DNA from: UBA6170 sp034429975
GTDB lineage: Bacteria; Chloroflexota; Anaerolineae; Anaerolineales; Anaerolineaceae
DNA: 64,000 nt
Direction: 5' to 3'
Assembly: GCA_034429975.1 (NCBI GenBank)
Contig: DAOUFM010000146.1
Span: 198,687-262,686 of the forward strand
In this document: in pieces, positions 1 through 8,196 of the stretch
How positions within the stretch are numbered: position 1 is the first letter of the stretch
Layout: the number at the start of each line of letters is the position of its first letter
Position numbers and translations under genes: made by a program
Notes under the pieces: model-generated
Told to the model about the DNA's origin: nothing
Database searches by the model: none
Seen by the model: the letters and a program-made list of their open reading frames with translations, nothing else

Positions 1-27
1 AAACCTCCGGATATCTTCCAGAGGTTT
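1..27 (-). other. Inverted repeat just downstream of the sigma-54 promoter
   Basis: A 7-bp inverted repeat (AAACCTC/GAGGTTT) lies at the very left edge, with a partial GGA/TCC inner stem. It would sit at or just after the start of transcription from the promoter at 29-49. It may be a 5' transcript hairpin or an operator. No U-tract can be seen because the window ends, so a terminator cannot be judged. Confidence 0.3.
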
Positions 28-28
28 G

Positions 29-49
29 ATGCAAGTTCTGTGCCAACAG
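29..49 (-). promoter_or_regulatory. Consensus sigma-54 (-24/-12) promoter reading out of the window
   Basis: The minus strand reads TTGGCACAGAACTTGCAT, which fits YTGGCAC-R-N4-TTGCW at every defined position, with the invariant GG and GC ten bases apart. It starts 5 bp past the stop codon of the sigma-54 activator and points leftward, so the controlled gene is outside the window. It is the only full match I found when checking TGGCAC/GTGCCA sites by eye on both strands. Its position directly behind rpoN, the kinase and the activator suggests that the next gene is a target of this module. Confidence 0.8.
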
Positions 50-53
50 CTTT

Positions 54-1217
54 TTATTGTAAATTTAATGGCAAATTTGAAACTTCAATAATCCCGGTAT
101 CGCAAAAAAGCATTGCGCTCTCTACCGCATTACTCAATTCACGAATATTTCCTGGCCAATTGTAGCTCACCAATTTTTCCATTGCTTTTGGGGTGATATC
201 CTGAATATTTACACCCATCTTTGCATTTTTTTGTTGAATGAAAAAGCCAACCAGTTCTGGGATATCTTCTCTTCGTTCTCTTAATGGTGGAATACTCAGA
301 TCCACTACCTTCAATCGATAATACAAGTCGGATCGAAATTCGTTCTTTTCAATCATTTGCTCCAGATTTCGATTTGAGGCGGCAACAACCTGAACATCAA
401 CATTAATCAGATTATTCCCACCAACACGCCGGAAATTCTTGGATTCAATAGCGCGTAATAATTTTGCCTGCATATCCAAAGGCATGGAAGAGATTTCATC
501 CAGGAATAACACCCCTTCATCTGCGGTTTCCATCAATCCAAGCTTACGCTTGTCAGCGCCGGTGAAAGCGCCGGATTCGTGTCCAAACAATTCTGATTCC
601 AGCATGGTGCTCTGAATAGCAGCACAATTTATCGCCACGAACATTTTGTGGGACCGGGGGCCAACACTGTGAATATAATTAGCAAGAACATCTTTTCCTA
701 CACCGGTTTCACCAGTGATCAGAACCGAAACGGACATTGCGGCAGCTCTTTCTGCCTGACTCAAAACATACTTCATTTGTTGGTTATTCCCGGTAACAAA
801 TTGAACACTATTTTTTTGAGAATCATGGAATAATGCTAATTCCCGGCGCATTTTTACAATTTCAATTGCTCGTTGGATTGTAACTTCCAAACGATCGAGT
901 TTTATGGGCTTAATTAAAAAGTCAAGGGCGCCATTTTTCATTGCATCCACTGCAACTTCAATATCCGGAGATCCAGTGATCATAATGATAGGCGGTCTTA
1001 ATTTCATTCCAATCGTTTCTGTAAGCAGGCTATAACCATGACCGTCCGGGAGAGCGATATCCAAAAGGATTATGTCACAATTCCCTTTATGTAATTCCTC
1101 TCTCGCAGCAGCCAGTGTCCCTACCCCAATGACTTCATAACCTAAAGGCGTTAAAAAGATTTCTAATGCAGAGCGGGCGTTTTCTTCATCATCAACGACT
1201 AGAACAGTAAAACCCAT
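54..1217 (-). CDS. Sigma-54-dependent response regulator without DNA-binding domain
   Basis: A bacterial enhancer-binding protein of the NtrC class, 387 aa. Residues 1-115 are a receiver domain with the acidic pocket at D9/D10, phospho-acceptor D53 and K103. Residues about 140-375 are the AAA+ domain, with Walker A GETGVGKD (169-176), the sigma-54-contacting GAFTGA loop (216-221), Walker B VLFLDE (236-241) and arginine-finger region around R295-R301. The protein stops right after the AAA+ lid, about 80 residues short of typical NtrC, so the Fis-type HTH is absent. This is not a visible truncation, because a sigma-54 promoter begins 5 bp after the stop. It is the last gene of rpoN-kinase-regulator, 5 bp after the kinase. 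It probably activates sigma-54 holoenzyme without specific enhancer binding, as described for Helicobacter FlgR. Confidence 0.93.
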   Translation of the reverse strand: MGFTVLVVDDEENARSALEIFLTPLGYEVIGVGTLAAAREELHKGNCDIILLDIALPDGHGYSLLTETIGMKLRPPIIMITGSPDIEVAVDAMKNGALDFLIKPIKLDRLEVTIQRAIEIVKMRRELALFHDSQKNSVQFVTGNNQQMKYVLSQAERAAAMSVSVLITGETGVGKDVLANYIHSVGPRSHKMFVAINCAAIQSTMLESELFGHESGAFTGADKRKLGLMETADEGVLFLDEISSMPLDMQAKLLRAIESKNFRRVGGNNLINVDVQVVAASNRNLEQMIEKNEFRSDLYYRLKVVDLSIPPLRERREDIPELVGFFIQQKNAKMGVNIQDITPKAMEKLVSYNWPGNIRELSNAVESAMLFCDTGIIEVSNLPLNLQ

Positions 1218-1222
1218 TTGAA

Positions 1223-3175
1223 TTATTCTCCTTGTTTGGTAGGTAGATAAACTGCAAAAACAGTCCCTCCACCAGGATAAGATTCAACAGTAATATTACC
1301 ACGATGAGCAGTAATAATTCTCTTGCTGATAGCCAATCCCAAACCCGTTCCGGTCTTTTTCGTTGTGACAAACGGCTCGAAGATATGCCCTCTTACTTCA
1401 TCAGGGATACCACGTCCGCTGTCGATAATTTTTACTTCGATCTGGGGGTAGTTGGCAATCGTACTGGAAATTTCAATATGGACAGCCAGTGTGCCTTTTT
1501 CTTCTGAAGCCATCGCATCAACCGCATTCCCAATCAGGTTCGTAAAAACCTGATCGAGTAGCCGCGGGTCTGCAGTAACCTGAGGAATTTCATCCGGTTT
1601 TTGAAAATACTCTTTGACGCCAACGCGGGTCATTCTCGGTTTCCAGCGGTCCAGAATTTTTTGGAGCAATACTGCGATATCAACAGCTTCATATTTTGGA
1701 TCAAATGGTTTTGAAAACGCCAAAATACCTTCCATTTGATGGGTTAATCGATCACAATCATGGATCATCCGATCCACCATATCTTTACTTTTTTTATCTT
1801 CATTGAAACTTCTTGATAATATTTGCAGTCCCATTGAGATGTTATTTATTGGGTTTCTTACTTCATGAGCAAATACGGCTGTAAATTCACCTAATACAGC
1901 CCGGTGCTCCAGTTGCTCCGCCCGAGTTTTTATTTCCTCATTTTCGCTGACATCCCTTAAATAAATAATAATAGACAACAACTCTTCATTTTTTGTAACC
2001 GGGACAATGCGAGCATCCACTGGCACTGAATCCCCTTCCCGATTATGAATGTGAACGATTCCCAGGTGATGAATCCCAAAATCATTTTTGGCGGATTCAA
2101 GCAACGGGAAAAAGTTATCAGGACCAATCAATATGTCTTCAATCTCTTTTTCTATAACTTCCCTGGACTGATAACCTAAAAGAATCTCAGCGCTGGGGTT
2201 TATTGTCCAAATCCGCATATCAGGATTGAGAATAATAATTCCATCCTGAACAAAATCCAAAACGGCAGCATGAACTTTTATGACCCATTCCTGTTGGCTA
2301 ATTTTGGCACGTAAAGCACTGACTAAAACAAAATATTGGAGTAAAGAGGAAATCGCAGCAGAGAACATTTCCAACATGGAAAATAAATTTCTGGGTGGTT
2401 GTTTTTTCTTATGCGCAACCACCAATAAAGCTGAAGCGCTTTTTCCCGGACCTAAAGCGGAGGTCGCCAGGTAAGTTAAATTGCTAATTCTCGAGATTTT
2501 TTGTAATTCAGTTGCGACCCGATGCCCTGGAATCCAGATACTAGTTTTCTGATCCAGACGAATATCGCTAGATGGCAATGTATAGGGCAAAATATCACTC
2601 GCTGATTCGCGGGAAAATCTGGTTAATTCGGGTGAATCACTCTTTACTTGATAAATAGTCACATGTGGAGTTTCAAAGAAGTTTTCCAGAAGTTTAATTG
2701 CCTTCTGAATACTTTCTTCTAAATTTTCCTCTTCAATCAAGCGAATAATCTGGCGCGTTGTTGAAAACAGGCGATCATGCCAGGCTTTTTGTTTTTCGAT
2801 ATAGTTCTGTTCTTCAGTAAACAAAACCACAATTTTTGTATTTCTGTCATCCAGATGGTACTTAATCGCATATCCATCAACAACTTGTTTGTTTCTTTTA
2901 GTTACCTCAAAAACGAAAGATTCATTGAAGGGAGAATCAATCAGGCGATTAAAATCCAATAATTGATTTATAGGCAATCCGGATAATTCTGCTTCGGAAT
3001 AGGCAGTTGCTTTTAAGAAATCCACATTGCAACTTAGGATTTCCTGACGATTTAAATCAAATATAACAGCAGGATCCTGAATAACATTTAATAAATTCTT
3101 TAATACCAGGGCACTATCATCCTGTGCCTTTCCTAATAGTACTTCGCGAAACCAATTTGGCTTTTCCGAATTCAT
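1223..3175 (-). CDS. Soluble PAS/GAF histidine kinase (NtrB-like)
   Basis: A cytoplasmic sensor kinase of 650 aa with no membrane segment. In order it has an N-terminal PAS-like region (about 25-130), a GAF-like region (about 150-290), a second PAS (about 300-415), a HisKA dimerisation helix with phospho-acceptor His437 in HEVRNP, and a HATPase domain with N-box NLIGNAVDAM, G1 DSGRGIP and G2 GTGLGLAI. The HEVRNP H-box and general layout match NtrB/AtoS-type kinases that partner sigma-54 activators. It sits 4 bp downstream of rpoN and 5 bp upstream of the AAA+ response regulator, so this is very probably the cognate pair. The signal sensed by the PAS/GAF parts is unknown. Confidence 0.92.
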   Translation of the reverse strand: MNSEKPNWFREVLLGKAQDDSALVLKNLLNVIQDPAVIFDLNRQEILSCNVDFLKATAYSEAELSGLPINQLLDFNRLIDSPFNESFVFEVTKRNKQVVDGYAIKYHLDDRNTKIVVLFTEEQNYIEKQKAWHDRLFSTTRQIIRLIEEENLEESIQKAIKLLENFFETPHVTIYQVKSDSPELTRFSRESASDILPYTLPSSDIRLDQKTSIWIPGHRVATELQKISRISNLTYLATSALGPGKSASALLVVAHKKKQPPRNLFSMLEMFSAAISSLLQYFVLVSALRAKISQQEWVIKVHAAVLDFVQDGIIILNPDMRIWTINPSAEILLGYQSREVIEKEIEDILIGPDNFFPLLESAKNDFGIHHLGIVHIHNREGDSVPVDARIVPVTKNEELLSIIIYLRDVSENEEIKTRAEQLEHRAVLGEFTAVFAHEVRNPINNISMGLQILSRSFNEDKKSKDMVDRMIHDCDRLTHQMEGILAFSKPFDPKYEAVDIAVLLQKILDRWKPRMTRVGVKEYFQKPDEIPQVTADPRLLDQVFTNLIGNAVDAMASEEKGTLAVHIEISSTIANYPQIEVKIIDSGRGIPDEVRGHIFEPFVTTKKTGTGLGLAISKRIITAHRGNITVESYPGGGTVFAVYLPTKQGE

Positions 3176-3179
3176 TAAT

Positions 3180-4577
3180 CTATGTGACCTGCCTTAAATG
3201 TGCTGGAAGAATCCCTTCCATGGCGCGATATTTTGCAACTGTCCGGCGAGCAACTTGAATACCTCGCTCATTTAATTTCTTTTGTATCTCCGTATCACTT
3301 AATGGTTTGGCTTCGCTCGAAACAATTTCTCGCAATATTGTTCTGGCAGAAAGGCTGCGATCAAAAAAGGCAGCCAAAGGGATTATCTTTTTATTTGGCA
3401 ATTGAACCGATTTTCCAGAAACAGCCCGAGAAATGGTTGATTCATGGACTTCAAGTTCATCCGCCAGGCTAGCTCTGGTAATTGGTTTTAAGAATTTTTC
3501 CCCTTTCGTCAGATAGGTTTTTTGAATTTTTACCAGTTCCAGCATTAATCTTTGCATGGTGTGATTTCTTTGTTGTAAACACTTAACAAATAACGAGGCT
3601 CTTTCTAAATCACCCTTCATGGCGTCCTTTAACTCAGCTTCTGTTTGCTTGATCGTTTGTTTGTATAAAGGACTGACCTGTAAGGTACCAGAATAAGGCA
3701 TAACAATTTCAACAACGATTTGAGAATTCATATCATTGTTGGCAAATGAAATTAATACATCCGGTCGATGGTAGACATTTGTTTCTGGGGATGAAGGGTT
3801 TCTAACTGTTCCCCAGTGCGAGCGCGCCGGGAATGGATTTAAGTTGTCACCAATAAATTCAACAATTTTTTCAACCCGTTGAACACTAATTTTTAAAGCT
3901 TTTGAAATTTCAGAATATTGTCGCTTGCTGAGCAAATCCATATAATCTCTAATAATTTCAACAGCAAATTCCGGAACCGATTGTGTGTCCGCTAAAACCT
4001 CTAATTGCACCAACAACGCCTGCTGAGGGTTTAAAGACCCCACCCCTATGGGATCAGCCAATTGGATAATTTTTTGAACTTCTTCAATGGTTGAGATCGG
4101 AACATGAAAATATCTGGCAACATCGATCAATTTCGTACTTAAGAAGCCATCATCATCTAAATTAGCCAGTAGATGAACGGCAATTAACTGCTGTTCTTTT
4201 GATAATTCCGGAGCAATCTGTTTAATCACATAAGTGGTCAAATCATCCGTCATGGCTGACATCGGTTCATCGGAATAATCAGAATCATCATAATCAGATT
4301 GCGGGATAAAATCATCCATTGGCGAAACGTAAACAATCGGTTCGTCAATATTGGCATCGATTGGTCTTGAGCAGATTGGGCAAGCACCATTTTCAGGTAA
4401 TACTCGTTTACAATGCGGGCAGCGCCTCTCTTCAATAATCTCCAGGGCTGGATTTGATGCCAACTCAGAGTCAATTTCTTGTTTTAACTCGTAGGCAGAT
4501 AAGCTTAACAAGGTCATTGTTTGAGCTAAATGAGCGGTTGTTACGTGTTTGTGAACTTGATATTGATATTGGAGCAT
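3180..4577 (-). CDS. rpoN: RNA polymerase sigma-54 factor with zinc-ribbon insertion
   Basis: Sigma-54, 465 aa from the chosen start. The N-terminal region I is the Gln/Leu-rich segment with QTMTLLSLSAYELKQEI. The core-binding and HTH regions follow, and the C-terminus carries a canonical RpoN box ARRTVAKYR (443-451). Unusually, region II begins with two CPxC knuckles (C53/C56 and C66/C69), a zinc-ribbon-like pattern, followed by an acidic stretch. A GTG 39 bases further upstream extends the frame but has no ribosome-binding site. The ATG used here is preceded by GAGG eight bases away and places region I at the N-terminus. It is first in an operon with the kinase and activator, and divergent from trmFO. 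Confidence 0.93.
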   Translation of the reverse strand: MLQYQYQVHKHVTTAHLAQTMTLLSLSAYELKQEIDSELASNPALEIIEERRCPHCKRVLPENGACPICSRPIDANIDEPIVYVSPMDDFIPQSDYDDSDYSDEPMSAMTDDLTTYVIKQIAPELSKEQQLIAVHLLANLDDDGFLSTKLIDVARYFHVPISTIEEVQKIIQLADPIGVGSLNPQQALLVQLEVLADTQSVPEFAVEIIRDYMDLLSKRQYSEISKALKISVQRVEKIVEFIGDNLNPFPARSHWGTVRNPSSPETNVYHRPDVLISFANNDMNSQIVVEIVMPYSGTLQVSPLYKQTIKQTEAELKDAMKGDLERASLFVKCLQQRNHTMQRLMLELVKIQKTYLTKGEKFLKPITRASLADELEVHESTISRAVSGKSVQLPNKKIIPLAAFFDRSLSARTILREIVSSEAKPLSDTEIQKKLNERGIQVARRTVAKYRAMEGILPAHLRQVT

Positions 4578-4676
4578 TTCTACATCCTCACTCTGTAAGT
4601 ATATCTTTTCAGGCACAATGGTGCAAGTTATATGCCAGACTAATTTAATAGGATAAAATATGCATTGAGGTGCCTC

Positions 4677-6023
4677 TTGAAGGATTCGAATATTGATATT
4701 ATTGGCGCAGGGTTAGCTGGCAGTGAAGCAGCGTTTCAATTGGCGGTATCCGGGTTTAACGTCCATTTGTACGAAATGAGGCCAGAAATTCCAACAGGAG
4801 CGCATGTCACCGACCAATTTGCAGAGTTAATCTGTTCAAACTCTCTTGGGTCTAATTTGCCGGATCGCGCATCCGGATTGTTAAAAAATGAATTACGGCG
4901 GTTGGGTTCGTTGTTAATGCAAGTCGCCGATGAAACTTCTTTGCCAGCTGGGGGTGCGTTGGCAGTAGATCGCGACCTTTTTTCATCGAAAATCACTCAG
5001 ATTTTATCCAGCCATCCAAATATTACAATCCATCGGAAAGAAATAAAAGAAATCCCTCTCAACCCTTGCATTGTCGCTTCCGGGCCACTCACTTCTTCTT
5101 CCTTGAGCGAGAGTATCAGCCTACTCTCTCATTCAACAAATCTATACTTTTATGATGCAATCGCCCCAATTGTAAATGTCGATTCGATCGATATGAATAT
5201 CGCTTTCAAAGGCTCTCGTTATCAACATGGAGAAGAAGATGAAGGCGATTACATCAATTGCCCTTTTTCAAAAGAAGAATACGATCATTTCATCACTGAA
5301 TTAGTTCAGGCTGAACGGATCGAATTAAAAGAATTTGAAGCAGAAATCGAAACTGGTGTAACCGCTGGAGGAAATCAGTACTTTGAAGGCTGTTTACCGA
5401 TTGAAGTTCTCGCTAAACGAGGTGAGAAGTCCCTGGCATTCGGCCCTTTACGACCGGTTGGCATTTGGAATCCCCATGAAAATCAACGGCCTTATGCTGT
5501 CCTACAATTGAGACAGGACAACCTGGCAGGTACCCTGTACAACCTGGTTGGTTTTCAGACAAATCTTAAATTCTCAGAACAAAAAAGAATTTTTCGGTTA
5601 ATTCCAGGATTGCAGAATGCGACTTTTGCCAGATATGGGCAAATGCATCGTAACACGTTTATTGCTTCTCCAAAACTTTTGCGCCCAACTATGCAATTCC
5701 ACAATCGCGATGATCTCTTCTTTGCCGGTCAAATCACCGGAGTGGAGGGTTATGTTGGAAATATTGCCACTGGCCTTTTAGCTGGCATTAACTTATCCCG
5801 GTATTTAACCGGTGATGAATTGCTTGTCTTCCCCCGAGAAACATTGTTGGGAGCTCTTACCCATTATGTAACACATGCAAATATGCGTGATTTTCAGCCA
5901 ATGAAAGCAAATTTTGGGTTATTACCAACCATTAATGTTAAAGGGAAAAGGGAAAGGGCTAAACAATACGCTGTAGGCGCTCAGAAAAGTCTAGAAATTT
6001 TTCTCACTTCGCATGGCTTATAA
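4677..6023 (+). CDS. trmFO: Folate-dependent tRNA (uracil-54-C5)-methyltransferase TrmFO
   Basis: Makes ribothymidine at position 54 of tRNA using methylenetetrahydrofolate and FADH2. The 448-aa protein has the N-terminal FAD motif GAGLAG (10-15), Cys53 in ELICSNS and the second conserved cysteine in FEGCLPIE. The C-terminal FFAGQITGVEGY and NFGLLP segments are typical of the family. I place the start at a TTG preceded by GAGG with a 6-base spacer. A TTG 12 bases upstream is possible but lies in that ribosome-binding site. It is divergent from rpoN, and the next gene starts 2 bp after its stop. Confidence 0.95.
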   Translation: MKDSNIDIIGAGLAGSEAAFQLAVSGFNVHLYEMRPEIPTGAHVTDQFAELICSNSLGSNLPDRASGLLKNELRRLGSLLMQVADETSLPAGGALAVDRDLFSSKITQILSSHPNITIHRKEIKEIPLNPCIVASGPLTSSSLSESISLLSHSTNLYFYDAIAPIVNVDSIDMNIAFKGSRYQHGEEDEGDYINCPFSKEEYDHFITELVQAERIELKEFEAEIETGVTAGGNQYFEGCLPIEVLAKRGEKSLAFGPLRPVGIWNPHENQRPYAVLQLRQDNLAGTLYNLVGFQTNLKFSEQKRIFRLIPGLQNATFARYGQMHRNTFIASPKLLRPTMQFHNRDDLFFAGQITGVEGYVGNIATGLLAGINLSRYLTGDELLVFPRETLLGALTHYVTHANMRDFQPMKANFGLLPTINVKGKRERAKQYAVGAQKSLEIFLTSHGL

Positions 6024-6025
6024 AA

Positions 6026-6940
6026 ATGGATAAATTCAAATCATTACTTTTTCTCTTTCTAATTTTATTTTTGGCAAGTTGTTCTACCCCGTCACTTCCG
6101 ACGGTTTTAGAATCAGAGCAAGAGGATTTGTCAAATCAACCTCTAGAATTCGACGGTAAAAACGCTTATCAATTTGTAAAGGATCAAGTAGATTTTGGTC
6201 TCCGAATTCCTGGAAGTGATGCCCACCATAAAACAGAAGAGATGATCATGGATCACCTGAAAAAAACAGGTTGGAAAATTGAAGTTCAAGTCATTCCTCA
6301 TGCTGAATATGAACTAAAAAACATTATCGGAACAAGAATATCAACCGAATATTCACCCTGGATAATTGTTGGTGCCCACTATGATTCACGCTTTTTTGCA
6401 GACAACGACCCTGATCCTGGGCTGCATGCACAACCTGTGCCGGGTGCCAACGATGGCGCTTCCGGAGTTGCTATATTGTTAGAGTTGGCTCGAGTCTTGC
6501 CAGAAAATTTTCCCAAAAATGTTAGCCTGGTTTTCTTCGATGGAGAAGATCAAGGGAGGATTCCAGGTTGGGATTGGATTTTGGGTTCTTATGGTTATTC
6601 TGAAAGTCTGACCTCAAAACCTGATGGCGTTGTCATTCTCGACATGCTTGGCGACCAAGATCTGAATATTTATTACGAAATTAATTCGAATGCAGAAATC
6701 CAGCAAGAAATTTGGAAAATCGCAGCCGAATTGGGTTATTCCAATCAATTTATTGCTGAATATAAATATAGAATTCTGGATGATCACATTCCCTTTATTG
6801 AAAAAGGTATTTCCGCTATCGATATTATTGATTTTGATTATCCATATTGGCATACTACCCAGGATACTTTGGACAAAATTTCTCCCGAAAGCTTAGAGAT
6901 TGTCGGGAAAACAATTTATCATTGGTTATTAGTGCCATAA
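6026..6940 (+). CDS. M28-family lipoprotein, glutaminyl-cyclase-like
   Basis: A predicted secreted lipoprotein of 304 aa: hydrophobic signal (6-17), lipobox LASC with Cys19, then one M28 metallopeptidase-fold domain. Candidate zinc and catalytic residues are D143 (GANDGASG), E174/D175 (FFDGED), D206 (ILDMLGD) and H276 (YWHTTQD). The spacing and segments FFDGE, DDHIPF and WHT resemble animal and bacterial glutaminyl-peptide cyclotransferases more than ordinary aminopeptidases of the family. The second Glu of the usual GEE is Asp here. It could therefore form pyroglutamate on exported peptides or be an aminopeptidase; sequence alone does not decide. It has no clear ribosome-binding site and is probably translationally coupled to trmFO. 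Confidence 0.85.
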   Translation: MDKFKSLLFLFLILFLASCSTPSLPTVLESEQEDLSNQPLEFDGKNAYQFVKDQVDFGLRIPGSDAHHKTEEMIMDHLKKTGWKIEVQVIPHAEYELKNIIGTRISTEYSPWIIVGAHYDSRFFADNDPDPGLHAQPVPGANDGASGVAILLELARVLPENFPKNVSLVFFDGEDQGRIPGWDWILGSYGYSESLTSKPDGVVILDMLGDQDLNIYYEINSNAEIQQEIWKIAAELGYSNQFIAEYKYRILDDHIPFIEKGISAIDIIDFDYPYWHTTQDTLDKISPESLEIVGKTIYHWLLVP

Positions 6941-6981
6941 AACATTGGAAAAACTAGCATTAATATCTTAAACTACAGTAT

Positions 6982-8196
6982 ATGTCGAAGACATCTGAGT
7001 TATTGTCCAACCTTTATCCAATTATAGAAAAACGGTTTTTATTGGAACAGGTCAAAGGTTCGTTACTCAAAGAGGAATTAACCGAACAATTAAAGCTTTT
7101 CTTTAATCGATTAATTCAGGCATTAGAAACAGGCGATACCTCTTGGTTGGATCCGATTCTACAAACCTGGGCTGATTCTCTTACCCAAACAGATTTGGAA
7201 CATGAAGAAATGGTTGTAAATGAATTTTTAAACCAAATCGTATTCATCATCCATCAAACAACCTTAGAACACACTTCTGTCGAAGAATATCAACAATTAA
7301 CTTCTCTGTTGTTTCCAATCTACATAGATATCATAAACAAAACCTCCAAACTTGAAATAAATGAAAAATTTAATTATTTGACCAGGCAGGTGGATTCAGC
7401 CAGGCAGGAAATCTCAAAGCTCGATAAAAATAAGAGTAAATTTGTGGCAGTTGCCGCGCATGAATTAAAAACCCCTCTTACCTTGATTGAAGGCTATACA
7501 TCCATGCTATTGGATGTTATTTTGAAACAAAACCAAAGTGATTTATTAGTGTTTGTGAATGGGATCCTTAATGGATCGAAGCGGTTACGTGGAATTATTG
7601 AAGATATGCTGGATGTTTCTTTGCTTGAAAATAATTTATTAGAGCTCAACTACCAATCATTTTGGTTAAACCGGGTGATCGAATTTGTTTTGTTGGATGT
7701 ATCAACTGACATTCAGGAAAGAAAAATTCAAATCAACATTCAGGAATTCGATGGGTACAAATCAATCAATTATGGAGATTCTGTTCGATTGATTCAATTA
7801 TTTAGAAACCTCATCTCAAATGCCATTAAATTTACTCCCGATGGCGGGGAAATTACAATCAGTGGTCGAACATTACCTGGTTTTGTGGAAATTAAAATAA
7901 CGGATAGCGGGATCGGAATTGACCCGGAAGACCAAAATATCATTTTTGATAAATTCAATCATCTGGGTAATGTAGCGCTGCATTCAAGTGGGAAAACGAA
8001 ATTTAAAGGTGGCGGTCCTGGTTTGGGATTACCGATTGCCAAGGGAATTGCAGAAGCTCATGGTGGGTCAATCTGGGTTGAATCATCAGGTTATAGCGAA
8101 ATAGATTTTCCCGGCTCAACCTTTCACGTTTTAATTCCTCTACTTGATAAAATACCTGGAACTTCAAACATAAAAAAAGGATTTGCGAATGAGTAA
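6982..8196 (+). CDS. Soluble sensor histidine kinase
   Basis: A 404-aa kinase without membrane segments. Residues 1-120 form an all-helical domain of the kind seen at the N-terminus of RsbR-type stress sensors (weak resemblance). A short coiled coil (about 125-150) and a HisKA helix follow, with His160 in AAHELKTP, then a HATPase domain with NLISNAIKF, DSGIGI and GPGLGLPIAKG motifs. It is an orphan here, with no response regulator adjacent. The last 8 bases overlap the start of the aminotransferase gene, so the two are translated from one message. The functional reason for that coupling is unknown. Confidence 0.88.
   Translation: MSKTSELLSNLYPIIEKRFLLEQVKGSLLKEELTEQLKLFFNRLIQALETGDTSWLDPILQTWADSLTQTDLEHEEMVVNEFLNQIVFIIHQTTLEHTSVEEYQQLTSLLFPIYIDIINKTSKLEINEKFNYLTRQVDSARQEISKLDKNKSKFVAVAAHELKTPLTLIEGYTSMLLDVILKQNQSDLLVFVNGILNGSKRLRGIIEDMLDVSLLENNLLELNYQSFWLNRVIEFVLLDVSTDIQERKIQINIQEFDGYKSINYGDSVRLIQLFRNLISNAIKFTPDGGEITISGRTLPGFVEIKITDSGIGIDPEDQNIIFDKFNHLGNVALHSSGKTKFKGGGPGLGLPIAKGIAEAHGGSIWVESSGYSEIDFPGSTFHVLIPLLDKIPGTSNIKKGFANE

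Noticed and set aside
54..60. Activator truncated by a frameshift that removed an HTH
   Set aside because: The bases after the stop form a consensus sigma-54 promoter, leaving no decayed coding sequence for an HTH.
4611..4640. Sigma-54 promoter upstream of trmFO
   Set aside because: GGCACAATGGTGCAA looks similar, but the GG-to-GC distance is nine bases instead of ten and the -24 T is missing.
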